Assembly (NCBI RefSeq): GCF_019748365.1
Contig: NZ_JAIEPN010000005.1
Span: forward strand, 1-64,000
Length of the DNA stretch: 64,000 nt
From: Novosphingobium sp.
GTDB lineage: Bacteria; Pseudomonadota; Alphaproteobacteria; Sphingomonadales; Sphingomonadaceae
Reading direction: 5' to 3'
Below are positions 9,947 through 20,114 of the stretch, piece after piece; within the stretch, counting starts at the first letter, position 1, and every line of letters begins with the position of its first letter. Below the pieces are notes generated by a model. The model saw nothing but the letters and a program-made list of their open reading frames with translations. It was not told where the DNA came from and searched no databases. Position numbers and translations under genes: made by a program.

Positions 9947-11368
9947 ATGGCAAACCGAAGGCTCTTTGCAGGGCAAGCCCTGCGCACCCTCCGCACCCGG
10001 CGCGGCCTGCGTCAGGCGGAAATGGCGCACGCCCTCGGCATCAGCGCGCCCTATCTCTCGCAGCTGGAGACGGACGAGCGCCACCTCACCCCCGCGCTCG
10101 CCGAACGCCTGCGCGCCGCGTTCCCGATCGACTGGGACGATTTCGCCCCGCCCGATGCCGATACCCTGGCGGAATCGCTGCGCGAGGCCCTCGCCGATCC
10201 GCAGTTGCCCGGCGCCATTCCGGCGGAACAAGTCGAACGACTCGCCCGCCAGTTCCCCGCCTTCGCGACAAGCTTCGTCGCGCTCCACGGTCTGTTCGCC
10301 AAGGGCCGCCAGCGTCTCGAAATGCTCGACGAGGCCATAGGCTTCGACCTCGGCGGCTCGGAAATCGCCGGCGGCCGCCTGCCGTGGGAGGAAGTGCGCG
10401 ACTGGTTCCACCTCGCCAACAACTATGTGGACCGCATTGACCGCGACGCCGAGACACTCGCCCACCAGATTGCCGGAGACGAAGCGTCCCCTCGCATCCG
10501 CACCATGCAGCAATGGCTGCGCCGCGAAGGCGTCACCATCGAATGGGCGAGCGGCGCGGCGCTCCGCCGCTTCGATGCGGCCAGACGCCACCTCCAGCTC
10601 GATTCCGCCCAGCCCAACGAATCAAGCCGCTTCCAGCTCGCCTATCAGGTCGCCGCGCTGGCGCTGCAGGACCAGATCGCCGAGATCGTCGCCTCAGCCC
10701 CGCTGCAGACCGAAGCCGCGCGCCACCTCCTCACCGTCGGCCTCGGCAACTACGCGGCGGGCGCACTCCTCATGCCCTACGAGCGCTTCCGCAGCGCCGC
10801 GCGCACGTTGCGCCACGATATCGACCGCCTGCGCCAACTCTTCCACGTCAGCTTCGAGCAATGCTGCCACCGCCTCTCTACGCTTCAGCGCCCGCAGGCG
10901 CGCGGCATCCCGGTGTTCTTCGCCCGCGTCGACATGGCGGGCAACATCACCAAGCGCCACTCCGCCACGCGCCTCCAGTTCGGCCGCTTTGGCGGCGCGT
11001 GCCCCTTGTGGATCGTCCACGAGGCGGTCGCCATCCCCGACCGCATCCACGTGCAATTGGCCGAAATGCCCGACGGCATCCGCTACGTCTCGATCGCCAA
11101 GGGCCTCGTGAAACCCAGCGGCAGCTACTACCGCCAGCCCCGCCGCTACGCCGTCGTCCTCGGCTGCGAAGCCGCGCTTGCGGACGAATTTGTCTATGCC
11201 GACGGCCTCAACCTGACGAACGAAGACGCCGTCACGCGCATCGGCATCTCCTGCCGCATCTGCCCCCGAGGGCACTGCGACCAGCGCGCCTTCCCGCCCA
11301 GCGACAAGGCCATCGCGGTCGACCCCAGCCAGCGCGATCTGGTGCCCTACCGGATCGTGGAGGGATAG
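9947..11368 (+). CDS. XRE-family short-chain fatty acyl regulator (PrpR/RamB-like)
   Basis: 473 residues. The N-terminal Cro/C1 helix-turn-helix (about 9-63: LRTLRTRRGLRQAEMAHALG, SAPYLSQLETDER) is followed by an IrrE/ImmA-like middle part (FQLAYQVAALAL...) and a C-terminal DUF2083 region. That region holds a Cys cluster, C-x2-C-x4-C (SCRICPRGHC), which in the related PrpR binds an Fe-S cluster. The start ATG at 9947 is the first in frame before the HTH; the longer upstream frame is antisense to pccB. The family senses propionyl-CoA or related acyl-CoAs, matching the divergent operon. Likely activator or repressor of pccB onward and of itself. Confidence 0.92.
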   Translation: MANRRLFAGQALRTLRTRRGLRQAEMAHALGISAPYLSQLETDERHLTPALAERLRAAFPIDWDDFAPPDADTLAESLREALADPQLPGAIPAEQVERLARQFPAFATSFVALHGLFAKGRQRLEMLDEAIGFDLGGSEIAGGRLPWEEVRDWFHLANNYVDRIDRDAETLAHQIAGDEASPRIRTMQQWLRREGVTIEWASGAALRRFDAARRHLQLDSAQPNESSRFQLAYQVAALALQDQIAEIVASAPLQTEAARHLLTVGLGNYAAGALLMPYERFRSAARTLRHDIDRLRQLFHVSFEQCCHRLSTLQRPQARGIPVFFARVDMAGNITKRHSATRLQFGRFGGACPLWIVHEAVAIPDRIHVQLAEMPDGIRYVSIAKGLVKPSGSYYRQPRRYAVVLGCEAALADEFVYADGLNLTNEDAVTRIGISCRICPRGHCDQRAFPPSDKAIAVDPSQRDLVPYRIVEG

Positions 11369-11377
11369 TTCGATAGT

Positions 11378-11857
11378 TCAGCCCTGCTTTCGCACCCGCA
11401 CCACGATCTCCACCACCGCCCAGACCAGCGCGATGATGCCCACGTAGAACAGGAAGAACGGGATCAGGTTGGTCACCGGCGCGGCAAACTTCAGGCCCCG
11501 GCTGTCCTTGAACAGCGCGTCGAACAGCGAGGCGATGGGAAAGCACCACGCCGTCAGCACCAGCATCCGCGCGATCCGCCGTGCCGTCTGCACCGGCAGC
11601 GCCATTGCCGGCTGCAGCGCCGCCACCAGCCAAAGCATCAGCCCGTTGAGCACGCCTTCCATATGCGCCATGCGCCAGGCCTTGTCGCTGCCCGGCAGCT
11701 GCACCGCGATCTTGCCCGGGATCGGCCAAAGCTCCACGCTGCCGATCAGGTAGAACACGAAGCCGAACCCCGCGGCGAACCCCAACAGCATCACATAGCC
11801 GCCCTGCACGATCAGCATGCGCTGCACGCCACGCAGCTCCGAACCGTCCATCCTCAA
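11378..11857 (-). CDS. Four-helix membrane protein resembling styrene oxide isomerase (StyC-like)
   Basis: 159 residues with about four hydrophobic helices. The segment AHMEGVLNGLMLWLVAALQPAM resembles AH-x3-LNGLM-x-P in StyC (styrene oxide isomerase), and PGSDKAWRMAH also fits. The similarity is from memory and distant, so the substrate is unknown. The gene starts 7 bases after the stop of the PF10118 hydrolase and is therefore likely in the same operon under TetR control. No styrene monooxygenase genes are nearby. Confidence 0.7.
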   Translation of the reverse strand: MRMDGSELRGVQRMLIVQGGYVMLLGFAAGFGFVFYLIGSVELWPIPGKIAVQLPGSDKAWRMAHMEGVLNGLMLWLVAALQPAMALPVQTARRIARMLVLTAWCFPIASLFDALFKDSRGLKFAAPVTNLIPFFLFYVGIIALVWAVVEIVVRVRKQG

Positions 11858-11864
11858 TCCCCCC

Positions 11865-12749
11865 TCAGAACGGCACCGGCATCACGGCGCTCTGTGTATC
11901 GATCAGCGGCATCGGCGCACCGCGCTCCCCGGTCCGTTCATGGCCCGCGATCCATTCCGCCACCCAGGGATGGTCCTTCACCGCGCGCGGATCATGCCCC
12001 GGCACCATGGCGCGCAGCAGCGCAGGTACTGTCCCCAGCAGGAACCGCGCCGCCCACCACCAGACCTTGATCCGCGAGGAGGGCCGCCGCCAGCGTCCAT
12101 CCGCCAGGAGCAGCGCGCGGTAGCACCTCCGGCTCCAGCGGATCACATCGAGCGATCCATGCAGCACGCCAAACGCGCGCCGCCAGTAGCCGGGCGTCAC
12201 CGCCTGATAGACGTCATGCGCCACCAGCTTGTGCTCGGTCTCCTCGACCATGTGCCACAGGATGAACGAAGTGACATGGGGGTCCGCCCCGCGAAACAGC
12301 CCGGCGCGGTTCCCCACCAGCCAGTCGGTCAGCCCCAGCGTCATCGCCTCGAACCCCGCCGCATAGGCCAGCCGCACCGCCAGCGGGCGCTTGGCGAGCC
12401 GCGCATAGGAACGCGCCATGTCCGCCTCGATCTCCGCCAGCGCGCCATAACCCTGCCCGAGGATCACATCGTTGAAGCGCCGGTGCGTGCGGTAGTGCTG
12501 GGTTTCCTGCATGCAGAAATCGCGCGCCTCGCGCCGCACGGCGGGGTCCGTGATCAGCTTGGCCGCTTCGCCCAGCGTGGCGACCAGAAACGGTTCCAGA
12601 TGCGGCATCGTGAACGAGGCGCCGTTGATCATCTGCGCGAGTTCAGGCGCATGCGGAATCCAGTGCGCGGGGGTATCATCGGCAAAGGCAAATGCGCCCT
12701 GCCGCACGGCGATCGGCGTGATCACGCCCACCTTGCTGTCCTCGCCCAT
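11865..12749 (-). CDS. Metal-dependent hydrolase family protein (PF10118-like)
   Basis: 294 residues. Two E/H-rich helical motifs, CMQETQHYRTHRRFN and HMVEETEHKLVAHDVY, are the hallmarks of the predicted metal-dependent hydrolase family (COG3687), a ferritin-like diiron-type four-helix architecture. The start at 12749 (MGEDSKVGVI) is chosen because longer frames would run through the operator. Activity and substrate are unknown. It is divergent from a TetR regulator and followed by the StyC-like gene. Confidence 0.85.
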   Translation of the reverse strand: MGEDSKVGVITPIAVRQGAFAFADDTPAHWIPHAPELAQMINGASFTMPHLEPFLVATLGEAAKLITDPAVRREARDFCMQETQHYRTHRRFNDVILGQGYGALAEIEADMARSYARLAKRPLAVRLAYAAGFEAMTLGLTDWLVGNRAGLFRGADPHVTSFILWHMVEETEHKLVAHDVYQAVTPGYWRRAFGVLHGSLDVIRWSRRCYRALLLADGRWRRPSSRIKVWWWAARFLLGTVPALLRAMVPGHDPRAVKDHPWVAEWIAGHERTGERGAPMPLIDTQSAVMPVPF

Positions 12750-12771
12750 TGTCCGCTCTCCGGCTCGACTC

Positions 12772-12797
12772 AATAACAGTGTTATAGCACTGGTATT
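12772..12797. promoter_or_regulatory. Palindromic TetR operator
   Basis: AATAACAGTG (12772-12781), spacer TTATAG, CACTGGTATT (12788-12797): 10-bp arms with a single mismatch. It lies in the 76-base gap between the divergent hydrolase and TetR start codons. Size, symmetry and position fit a TetR-family operator controlling both genes. Binding is inferred. Confidence 0.75.
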
Positions 12798-12825
12798 CCC
12801 GCGTGCAAGCCGCCATGAACCGGCG

Positions 12826-13497
12826 ATGACGCAAGCCGCGACACGGGATGAACCAAACCGCGAGGACCAGCGCGCCCGCCTCCTTGCCGCTGCCGAAGGC
12901 CTCGTGCGCAAGCATGGGCCGGACGGCCTCTCGTTGCGTGAACTGGCGCGCGCCTGCGGGTTTTCGACGATGGCGATCTATACGTTGTTCGGCGGCAAAC
13001 CCGGCCTCATGCAGGCGCTCTACACGGCCGGCTTCGCGCGGCTGCACGCCTATGCGCTTGCCGCCGAACACCGCGAGGCCCCCTTGCGCTGGATGGTCCG
13101 CCAGATGCTCGCCTACCGCCGCTTCGCGCTCGATAACACCGGGCTCTACCGCCTGATGTTCGGCGGCGAAAAGCGCTTCGCCCCCGCTGGCCGCAACACC
13201 CGCTTTGCCTCGCTCGCCGTACCGGTGGAGGATGCCTATCCGGCCTTCGCCGCGCTGGTCGACGCAGTCGGCACCTGCCTTGCGCACCACCATGCAGCTG
13301 CGCCTGACCCATCCGAAGTGCAGGACCTTGCCTTCCTCGTCTGGGGCCAGATGCACGGCCTCGTCGGCCTCGAAATCGCAGGCTACGCCGAGCCGGTGGA
13401 TGCGCTGGCGCGCTACCACAACGCCGTGCGCTTCATCTGCACCCACTGCGGAGCGGCTGCGGTGGAGGTTGAGGCGGAACTGGCTGCGGAAGCCTGA
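12826..13497 (+). CDS. TetR/AcrR family transcriptional regulator
   Basis: 223 residues. N-terminal TetR helix-turn-helix: RARLLAAAEGLVRKHGPDGLSLRELARACGFSTMAIYTLFGGK (about residues 14-60). C-terminal ligand domain of the WHG/TetR_C type (DNTGLYRLMFGG, LVWGQMHGLVGLEIAGY). Start MTQAATRDEPN at 12826; a more distal start would overlap the operator. Divergent from the hydrolase/StyC-like operon, so probably its local repressor. The inducer is unknown. Confidence 0.9.
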   Translation: MTQAATRDEPNREDQRARLLAAAEGLVRKHGPDGLSLRELARACGFSTMAIYTLFGGKPGLMQALYTAGFARLHAYALAAEHREAPLRWMVRQMLAYRRFALDNTGLYRLMFGGEKRFAPAGRNTRFASLAVPVEDAYPAFAALVDAVGTCLAHHHAAAPDPSEVQDLAFLVWGQMHGLVGLEIAGYAEPVDALARYHNAVRFICTHCGAAAVEVEAELAAEA

Positions 13498-13504
13498 GCC
13501 ACAA

Positions 13505-13535
13505 CAAAAAAGGCCGGAGGTTTCCCCCCGGCCCT
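13505..13535 (-). terminator. Rho-independent terminator after sucD
   Basis: On the minus strand a GGCCGG...CCGGCC stem (13512-13517 with 13528-13533, extended by a few G-C pairs) is followed by six T residues (13511-13506). It ends the sucCD transcript, and also sits just past the convergent TetR gene. Confidence 0.85.
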
Positions 13536-13560
13536 TCCCTTATCCCGAAGGCCAATAACC

Positions 13561-14445
13561 TCAGCCCTTCAGCACTTCCGCCAGCGTCTCGCCCAGCAGG
13601 CTCGGCGAAGGCGAAACGCGGATGCCCGCTTCTTCCATCGCCGCGATCTTGCTTTCCGCATCGCCCTTGCCGCCCGAAACGATCGCGCCGGCGTGGCCCA
13701 TGCGGCGGCCCGGAGGCGCCGAGCGGCCCGCGATGAAGCCGGCCATCGGCTTCTTGCGGCCACGCTTGGCCTCGTCGATCAGGAACTGCGCCGCGTTCTC
13801 TTCCGCGTCGCCGCCGATCTCGCCGATCATGATGATCGACTTGGTGTCCTCGTCCGCGAGGAACAGCTCGAGCACGTCGATGAAGTTGGTGCCGTTGACC
13901 GGGTCGCCGCCGATGCCGACAGCCGTCGTCTGGCCAAGGCCGATGTTCGAGGTCTGGAACACCGCCTCATAGGTCAGCGTGCCCGAACGCGAGACCACGC
14001 CCACCGAACCCTTCTTGAAGATCGAACCCGGCATGATGCCGATCTTGCACTCGTCCGGCGTCAGCACGCCCGGGCAGTTCGGCCCGATCAGGCGCGATTT
14101 CGAACCCTGCAGCGCGCGCTTCACGCGCACCATGTCGAGCACCGGAATGCCCTCGGTGATGCAGACGATCAGCTCCATCTGCGCGTCGATGGCTTCCAGA
14201 ATCGCATCCGCCGCGCCCGGAGGCGGCACGTAGATGCAGCTCGCGGTCGCGCCGGTCGCGGCCTTGGCCTCGGCGACGGTGTCATACTGCGGCAGGCCGA
14301 TGTGGCTGGTGCCGCCCTTGCCGGGGGTGACGCCCGCGACCATCTGCGTGCCGTAATCGAGCGCGGCCTGCGTGTGGAACGCGCCGGTCTTGCCGGTCAT
14401 GCCCTGGGTGATGACCTTGGTGGCCTTGTTGACAAGAATGCTCAT
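13561..14445 (-). CDS. sucD: Succinyl-CoA synthetase subunit alpha
   Basis: 294 residues, typical length. CoA-binding Rossmann N-domain ([21 protein letters not shown]), [20 protein letters not shown], and the phosphohistidine motif [14 protein letters not shown]. Converts succinyl-CoA to succinate with NTP formation in the TCA cycle. Starts 3 bases after sucC ends. Confidence 0.97.
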   Translation of the reverse strand: MSILVNKATKVITQGMTGKTGAFHTQAALDYGTQMVAGVTPGKGGTSHIGLPQYDTVAEAKAATGATASCIYVPPPGAADAILEAIDAQMELIVCITEGIPVLDMVRVKRALQGSKSRLIGPNCPGVLTPDECKIGIMPGSIFKKGSVGVVSRSGTLTYEAVFQTSNIGLGQTTAVGIGGDPVNGTNFIDVLELFLADEDTKSIIMIGEIGGDAEENAAQFLIDEAKRGRKKPMAGFIAGRSAPPGRRMGHAGAIVSGGKGDAESKIAAMEEAGIRVSPSPSLLGETLAEVLKG

Positions 14446-14448
14446 GGA

Positions 14449-15648
<1,200 letters not shown>

Positions 15649-15868
15649 GCGTGATCCCCGCAAAGAGAGAATGAGAGCAAGCGGTTTGAACCCGGCAAGT
15701 CGCGCTGCCTTAAGCACACGACTAAGGGCTTGAAAAGGGTCCGCACACCCCTTTCGCGCCTGCATGGATGCATTCCCCGCCTGCGCGGCGGAATACGAAT
15801 GCACGACACGACCGCCAGCCCCACGAGACCCTTGCGCTTGGGCCACCAAACCCGCATCGCAAGAGCCA

Positions 15869-16645
15869 ATGATCGACTTCGACCGCTTCCGCGCCATCAT
15901 GGCCGAAGCCGGACGCCTGGCGCTCGCCAGCTGGCCCGGCCACGGCCATGCGCTCGATGTGTGGGACAAGTCCCCGAACAACCCCGTTTCCGCCGCCGAT
16001 CTCGCTGTCGATGCCTATCTCAAACAGGAACTGGGCGCGCTCCTCCCCGCCGCCGGCTGGCTCTCAGAGGAAACCGCCGACGATCCCTCACGGCTCGACA
16101 AGGGGCTGTGCTGGCTGGTCGACCCCATAGACGGCACCCGCGATTTCGTGCGTGGCCGCCCCGGCTGGGCCGTCTCCGTCGCCCTCATCTCCGAAGGCCG
16201 CCCTCTCATCGGCGCGCTCGATGCCCCCGCGCGCGGCGAATACTGGCAGGCCATCGCGGGACAAGGCGCGACCCGCAACGACCGGCCCCTCACCGCCAGC
16301 AACCGCCTCGAACTCACCGGAGCCCGCGTCCCCGCCGACGCCCTCCCCCGCGTCGACCACGACCTCGTGCTCGTCGACAAACCCAATTCCATTGCGCTGC
16401 GCATCGCCATGGTCGCCGCCAACGAAGCCGACCTCCTCGCCACCCTGCGCTGGGGCTACGAATGGGACATCGGCGCCGCGACGCTCATCGCCCGCGAAGC
16501 TGGTGCGGCGGTGAGCGACGCCTTCGGTGCGCCGCTGGCCTACAACAAACGTGATCCGCGTGCGTTCGGCCTCCTCGCCGCAGCGCCTGCGATCCACGCG
16601 GCGGCAGTGGACCGTCTGGCAGAGCGCGCGAGCCGGATGGCGTAG
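15869..16645 (+). CDS. Inositol monophosphatase family / CysQ-like phosphatase
   Basis: 258 residues. Mg-dependent Li-sensitive phosphatase fold: LSEETADD (metal Glu), [15 protein letters not shown] (DPxDGT core) and [15 protein letters not shown] (WD motif). Start [15 protein letters not shown] is taken as natural; a longer frame from 15764 lacks homology-like content. The substrate may be 3'-phosphoadenosine 5'-phosphate, inositol phosphate or histidinol phosphate; [11 protein letters not shown] slightly favours the CysQ/HisN-like group. Divergent from sucC. Confidence 0.88.
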   Translation: MIDFDRFRAIMAEAGRLALASWPGHGHALDVWDKSPNNPVSAADLAVDAYLKQELGALLPAAGWLSEETADDPSRLDKGLCWLVDPIDGTRDFVRGRPGWAVSVALISEGRPLIGALDAPARGEYWQAIAGQGATRNDRPLTASNRLELTGARVPADALPRVDHDLVLVDKPNSIALRIAMVAANEADLLATLRWGYEWDIGAATLIAREAGAAVSDAFGAPLAYNKRDPRAFGLLAAAPAIHAAAVDRLAERASRMA

Positions 16646-16830
16646 AAAGAGCCTCCGGCGGGCAAGGGCCACCAGCCCTCGCATCCCGGGCAATGTTCTC
16701 GCGCAGGTCCGACAATGACGTATTGAGCAGTTCGCGACCGAGATGGCCGGACCGCGAAGTGACAGCTTCTGCCGTAACTTCGCTGGATGATGGTCACCAG
16801 CGGGACGTGCAGCCTGTGGTCGGCGCCACC

Positions 16831-16868
16831 GAAAGAAAAAGGCCGCCGACCCCGGAAGGTCGGCGGCC
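16831..16868 (-). terminator. Rho-independent terminator after the PEP-CTERM gene
   Basis: An 11-bp perfect stem, GGCCGCCGACC (16841-16851) with GGTCGGCGGCC (16858-16868), 6-base loop. On the minus strand it is followed by TTTTTCTTTC. It directly follows the PEP-CTERM protein stop at 16892. Confidence 0.9.
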
Positions 16869-16891
16869 AATGTCTGAAGCTGTCTGGCAAG

Positions 16892-17596
16892 TCAGGCGTA
16901 GGTAACGCGAACCGACTGCTTGCGACGGCTGCGCAGGCCGAAACCGATCATGGCGAAGCCGATGATCATCATCGCCCAAGTGGCAGGTTCAGGGACCGCA
17001 ACGCTGATCGCATCAAGCCCAACGGTTGCATCGCCGGGAAGAGCACTGCCCCTGAATGTCAGGGTATCGCTCGTGCTGCCGGCAACGAAACTGCTCGTGA
17101 AAGGCCTGAAAGCAGTGCTCGTCGGCGAAAACGAAGTCGTCGAGAGCGGCGCTGAACTGGCGAGGCTCAGAGTGAACGGATTCCCGACCGTGTTGTTGCT
17201 GGGAGTAATATAACCACGAAGCGCTGCGCTGAAGTTCACGAAGTACCGCTGCCCCGCAGTGAGGCCCGTGAGCGCAATGCTGATCGCACCACCGGTACCC
17301 TGATAGCTTTGAATAAAAGCCGTCTTGGTCCCGTCCGGGGCATTGGTGAACCCGAAAGCGCTGCCGTTGGTCTGGACGCCGCTGGCTCCCAGGAACGTCA
17401 CGCCCGGGATCGAGAACGTGGTCGACGGGACGTTGGGGTTGCCGCTGAACGGGTTTGTGGTGCCATAGGCATATGCGCCACTGCCAGTACCCAGCGCAGG
17501 GCTTTCAAACGACTGGTAAAACACCGCCGCATTGGCAGGGGCGGCCGCGGCGAGGGCCAGAACGCTCGCAACAGCGAGACACGCCTTTTTCATCAT
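16892..17596 (-). CDS. PEP-CTERM sorting domain protein
   Basis: 234 residues. Sec signal peptide at 1 to about 23 (MMKKACLAVASVLALAAAAP, cleavage near ANA). The middle is a Gly/Ser/Thr/Phe-rich beta-sandwich-like region (FYQSFESPALGTG...). The C-terminal sorting tail is PEPATWAMMIIGFAMIGFG followed by RSRRKQ. Such tails are processed by exosortase and anchor or export the protein to the surface. No exosortase is in this window. Codon use is less GC-biased than the neighbours and the upstream DNA is AT-rich. The specific function is unknown. Confidence 0.9.
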   Translation of the reverse strand: MMKKACLAVASVLALAAAAPANAAVFYQSFESPALGTGSGAYAYGTTNPFSGNPNVPSTTFSIPGVTFLGASGVQTNGSAFGFTNAPDGTKTAFIQSYQGTGGAISIALTGLTAGQRYFVNFSAALRGYITPSNNTVGNPFTLSLASSAPLSTTSFSPTSTAFRPFTSSFVAGSTSDTLTFRGSALPGDATVGLDAISVAVPEPATWAMMIIGFAMIGFGLRSRRKQSVRVTYA

Positions 17597-18226
17597 GCAA
17601 ACTCCTTGAATTCAATCGTGCTTGACGCACTTAGGCCAGTTAAAAGCAAACTTGATGCCAAACATATAACACATTGAAAAATATATATTATTTTTAAGTC
17701 TGTTCGCGGTATGTAACCGCCATTGACAGTTTGGAAACCATCATGAACCACCCATCCGACAATGCGTGCATACCGGTTTGCTGATGTGTGGTCGCGCTGG
17801 CTGATCGGCGCAATGCTGCGGCGGTGGACGGGCTGGCGGAGCGCCGGAATAACAGCCCAACGCCGCCCCGCCATTTTCCTACATCGCCCTGATCTGGCAT
17901 AAGCCGCACTGGCCTCGCGGCTGTGCTATTTCCCATCGTCAGTCCAAATCTGAAAAAATGCGCGGCAGAGTGTCACCCGTCCGCCTTGCGGAGTTATCCT
18001 CTTTAATCCGATAGATAGATCAAGAAATCGAGGGTGACACAGTGTAACTTGTGTAACCATGAAACCGTGCTGCCGCACCCCGATCACGGGGATGGAAGGG
18101 GAATACCCCTTCCCCGCCGGAGGCATGAAGCCCGCATTGTCACCGCCAGTCGCCCTTGTCACCCCTTCCTTCGTCATCCCCGCCTTCGCGGGAATGACGA
18201 GAACACGGGGATGACGCAGTGTGGCG
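17597..18226. other. 630-base non-coding spacer
   Basis: No convincing coding frame on either strand. The part next to the PEP-CTERM gene (17640-17700) is strikingly AT-rich for this genome and probably holds its promoter. GTGTCACCC (17970-17978) and GGGTGACAC (18032-18040) form a 9-bp inverted repeat 53 bases apart. Directly after it is a phrase with repeated GTGTAAC motifs (18043-18058). A REP-like palindrome sits at 18171-18200. The whole piece looks like a landing area for dispersed repeats. Confidence 0.6.
18171..18200. repeat. REP-like palindrome
   Basis: TCGTCATCCCCGC, a short loop, then GCGGGAATGACGA: a nearly perfect hairpin of about 13-bp arms. This GTCATCCCCGC/GCGGGAATGAC element is one of the commonest intergenic palindromes in alphaproteobacteria and sphingomonads (recalled). 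It lies just past the aldo/keto reductase stop and could act as a transcript-end stabiliser. Confidence 0.75.
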
Positions 18227-19228
18227 TTAGGCCGCCTCGAACTCTTCCGTATCGATCGTCGCCTGCATCACCGGCCCGTAGCGGTGCCCGGCGACCGTCT
18301 GATGATTGATCAGCGCGTCCACCTCGGCGACCAGCGCGGCGGAGGGTTCCCAGTCCCACCGCGCGATATTCTCGGCCAAGTGATCCTGCCGCGAGGTGCC
18401 CGGAATCGCCACGACATGCGGGCCCCGCGCCAGCACCCAGCCGAGCGCCAGTTGCGCCGCCGTCACGCCCTCGCGCGCGGCCAGCGCCGCAAATGCCTCG
18501 GCCAATCCAAGGTTGTGCGCCCAGTTCTCACCCTGGAAGCGCGGCATGTTCGGGCGGATATCGCCCTTGGGCATCGCGGCGGGATCGGGCCGCTCGTCCA
18601 CCAGCAGGCCCCGGCAAACCGGCGAGAACGCCACGAAGGTGATGCCAAGTTCACGGCACACATCCAGCACCGCGATCTCGGGATTGCGCGTCATCGGCGA
18701 ATATTCGGTCTGCAGCGCGGCAATGGGATGCTCGGCATGGGCGCGGCGCACTGTCTCGGCGGACATTTCCGAGAGGCCGATCCCGCCGATCTTGCCCTCG
18801 CGCACCAGATCGCCCAGCGCACCCACCGATTCCTCGATCGGCACGGTGAAATCGCGGCGGTGGAGGTAGTAGAGATCGATGTGATCGGTCTTGAGCAGGC
18901 GCAGTGAGGTTTCGAGCGCACCCCGGATCGTTTCGGGCTTGCAATCGATCCGCCGCGCCTTGCCATCGACGATGATGCCGGTCTTGCTGGCGAGGAAGAA
19001 CCTGTTGCGCTGGCCCGAAAGCGCCTCGCCGATCAGCGTTTCGTTATGGCCGTCGCCATAGATGCGCGCGGTATCGAGGTGATCGTAACCAAGGTCGAGC
19101 GCGCGGGCGAGGAGGCGCTTGCCGTCCTCGTCGCTCGGCGGCGTGCCATAGGCCCAGCTCAGCGACATGCAGCCAAGGCCGATGGGGTTGGTCTCGTGGG
19201 CACCAATCGTGCGGCGGGTAAAGGTCAT
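18227..19228 (-). CDS. Aldo/keto reductase
   Basis: 333 residues, NADPH-dependent (beta/alpha)8 barrel. Catalytic tetrad candidates: Asp52 and Tyr57 in LDTARIYG, Lys82 in LASKTG, His in DLYYLHRRD. The cofactor region SRQDHLAENI is near the C-terminus. Closest in feel to YajO/IolS-type reductases. The start at 19228 is chosen because AAAGGAG lies upstream. The substrate cannot be deduced. Confidence 0.92.
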   Translation of the reverse strand: MTFTRRTIGAHETNPIGLGCMSLSWAYGTPPSDEDGKRLLARALDLGYDHLDTARIYGDGHNETLIGEALSGQRNRFFLASKTGIIVDGKARRIDCKPETIRGALETSLRLLKTDHIDLYYLHRRDFTVPIEESVGALGDLVREGKIGGIGLSEMSAETVRRAHAEHPIAALQTEYSPMTRNPEIAVLDVCRELGITFVAFSPVCRGLLVDERPDPAAMPKGDIRPNMPRFQGENWAHNLGLAEAFAALAAREGVTAAQLALGWVLARGPHVVAIPGTSRQDHLAENIARWDWEPSAALVAEVDALINHQTVAGHRYGPVMQATIDTEEFEAA

Positions 19229-19297
19229 CGATGCGCTCCTTTGCGAAGGAGCGATGCCAGCCGGGCTGACCATGCGTCAACCCGGCTGGTAAGGGAA

Positions 19298-19990
19298 TTA
19301 CTGCCCCTGCCGCGCGCGGGCGACATCGTCCTGCGAAACCGGCACGATCTTGATTTCCACGCGGCGGTTGGCCGAGCGACCTTCCTCGGTCGCGTTGGAG
19401 GCAACCGGCTGGGTCTCGCCAAAGCCCTGGCTGCGCACGCGGCCCGCGTTCACCCCGCGCGCGGAGAGATAGTCCGCCACGGCCCGGGCGCGGTTTTCCG
19501 AAAGCGTCTGGTTGTAGGCATCCGAACCGGTCGAATCGGTGTGGCCGTACACGTCGATCAGCGAATCGGGATATTGCACAAGGCTCTGCGCCACCTTGTC
19601 GAGTGTGTCGCGGAAGCCCGGCTTGATCAGGGTGCTGTCGGTGTCGAACGTCACGCCGTTGGGCAGGTTGACGAGGATCGCCTTGCCACCATCGACCGGG
19701 CTGACATCCACGCCGGTGCCCGCAGTCTGCTCGCGCAGCTGCTTGATCTGCTTGTCGTAGTTGTAGCCGATGGCCGCGCCGGCCACGCCGCCGATGCCCG
19801 CGCCGATGATGCGGCCGGTGCCGCCGCCGATCAGGCCGCCCAGCAGCAGGCCCGCCAGCGCACCGCCGCCCGCGCCGATCGCAGTGCGCGAGACTTTCTG
19901 CTGGCCGGTGTTGGGATCGGTCACGCAGGCCGAGAGGCTGACGAGCGAAACAGCGCAAAGGCTGGAGACAAGAACGCGCCGGATCTTCAT
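19298..19990 (-). CDS. OmpA-family outer-membrane lipoprotein with glycine zipper
   Basis: 230 residues. Lipoprotein signal with lipobox LSAC (Cys22), a glycine-zipper segment at about 38-75 (AIGAGGGALAGLLLGGLIGG), then an OmpA_C peptidoglycan-binding domain (FDTDSTLIKPGFRDTLDKVA, YGHTDSTGSDAYNQTLSENRA, NRRVEIKI). Likely anchored in the outer membrane and bound to peptidoglycan (YiaD/Pal-like). Convergent with nothing; the next upstream gene is divergent. Confidence 0.93.
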   Translation of the reverse strand: MKIRRVLVSSLCAVSLVSLSACVTDPNTGQQKVSRTAIGAGGGALAGLLLGGLIGGGTGRIIGAGIGGVAGAAIGYNYDKQIKQLREQTAGTGVDVSPVDGGKAILVNLPNGVTFDTDSTLIKPGFRDTLDKVAQSLVQYPDSLIDVYGHTDSTGSDAYNQTLSENRARAVADYLSARGVNAGRVRSQGFGETQPVASNATEEGRSANRRVEIKIVPVSQDDVARARQGQ

Positions 19991-20114
19991 GGTACTTCCC
20001 CTGTGAACGGACTCTCCCGAGAGTGTCCCTCTAATTGAACGATTGCCGCCTGTGACGGTTCCGCCTCGTCTATTCGTCCTACCATCCTGAACGCCAGCCG
20101 AATAGCAGGCCTTC

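Noticed and set aside
17593..17936. Minus-strand frames in the PEP-CTERM upstream spacer
   Set aside because: No Shine-Dalgarno, mixed composition and overlap with the AT-rich promoter-like area.
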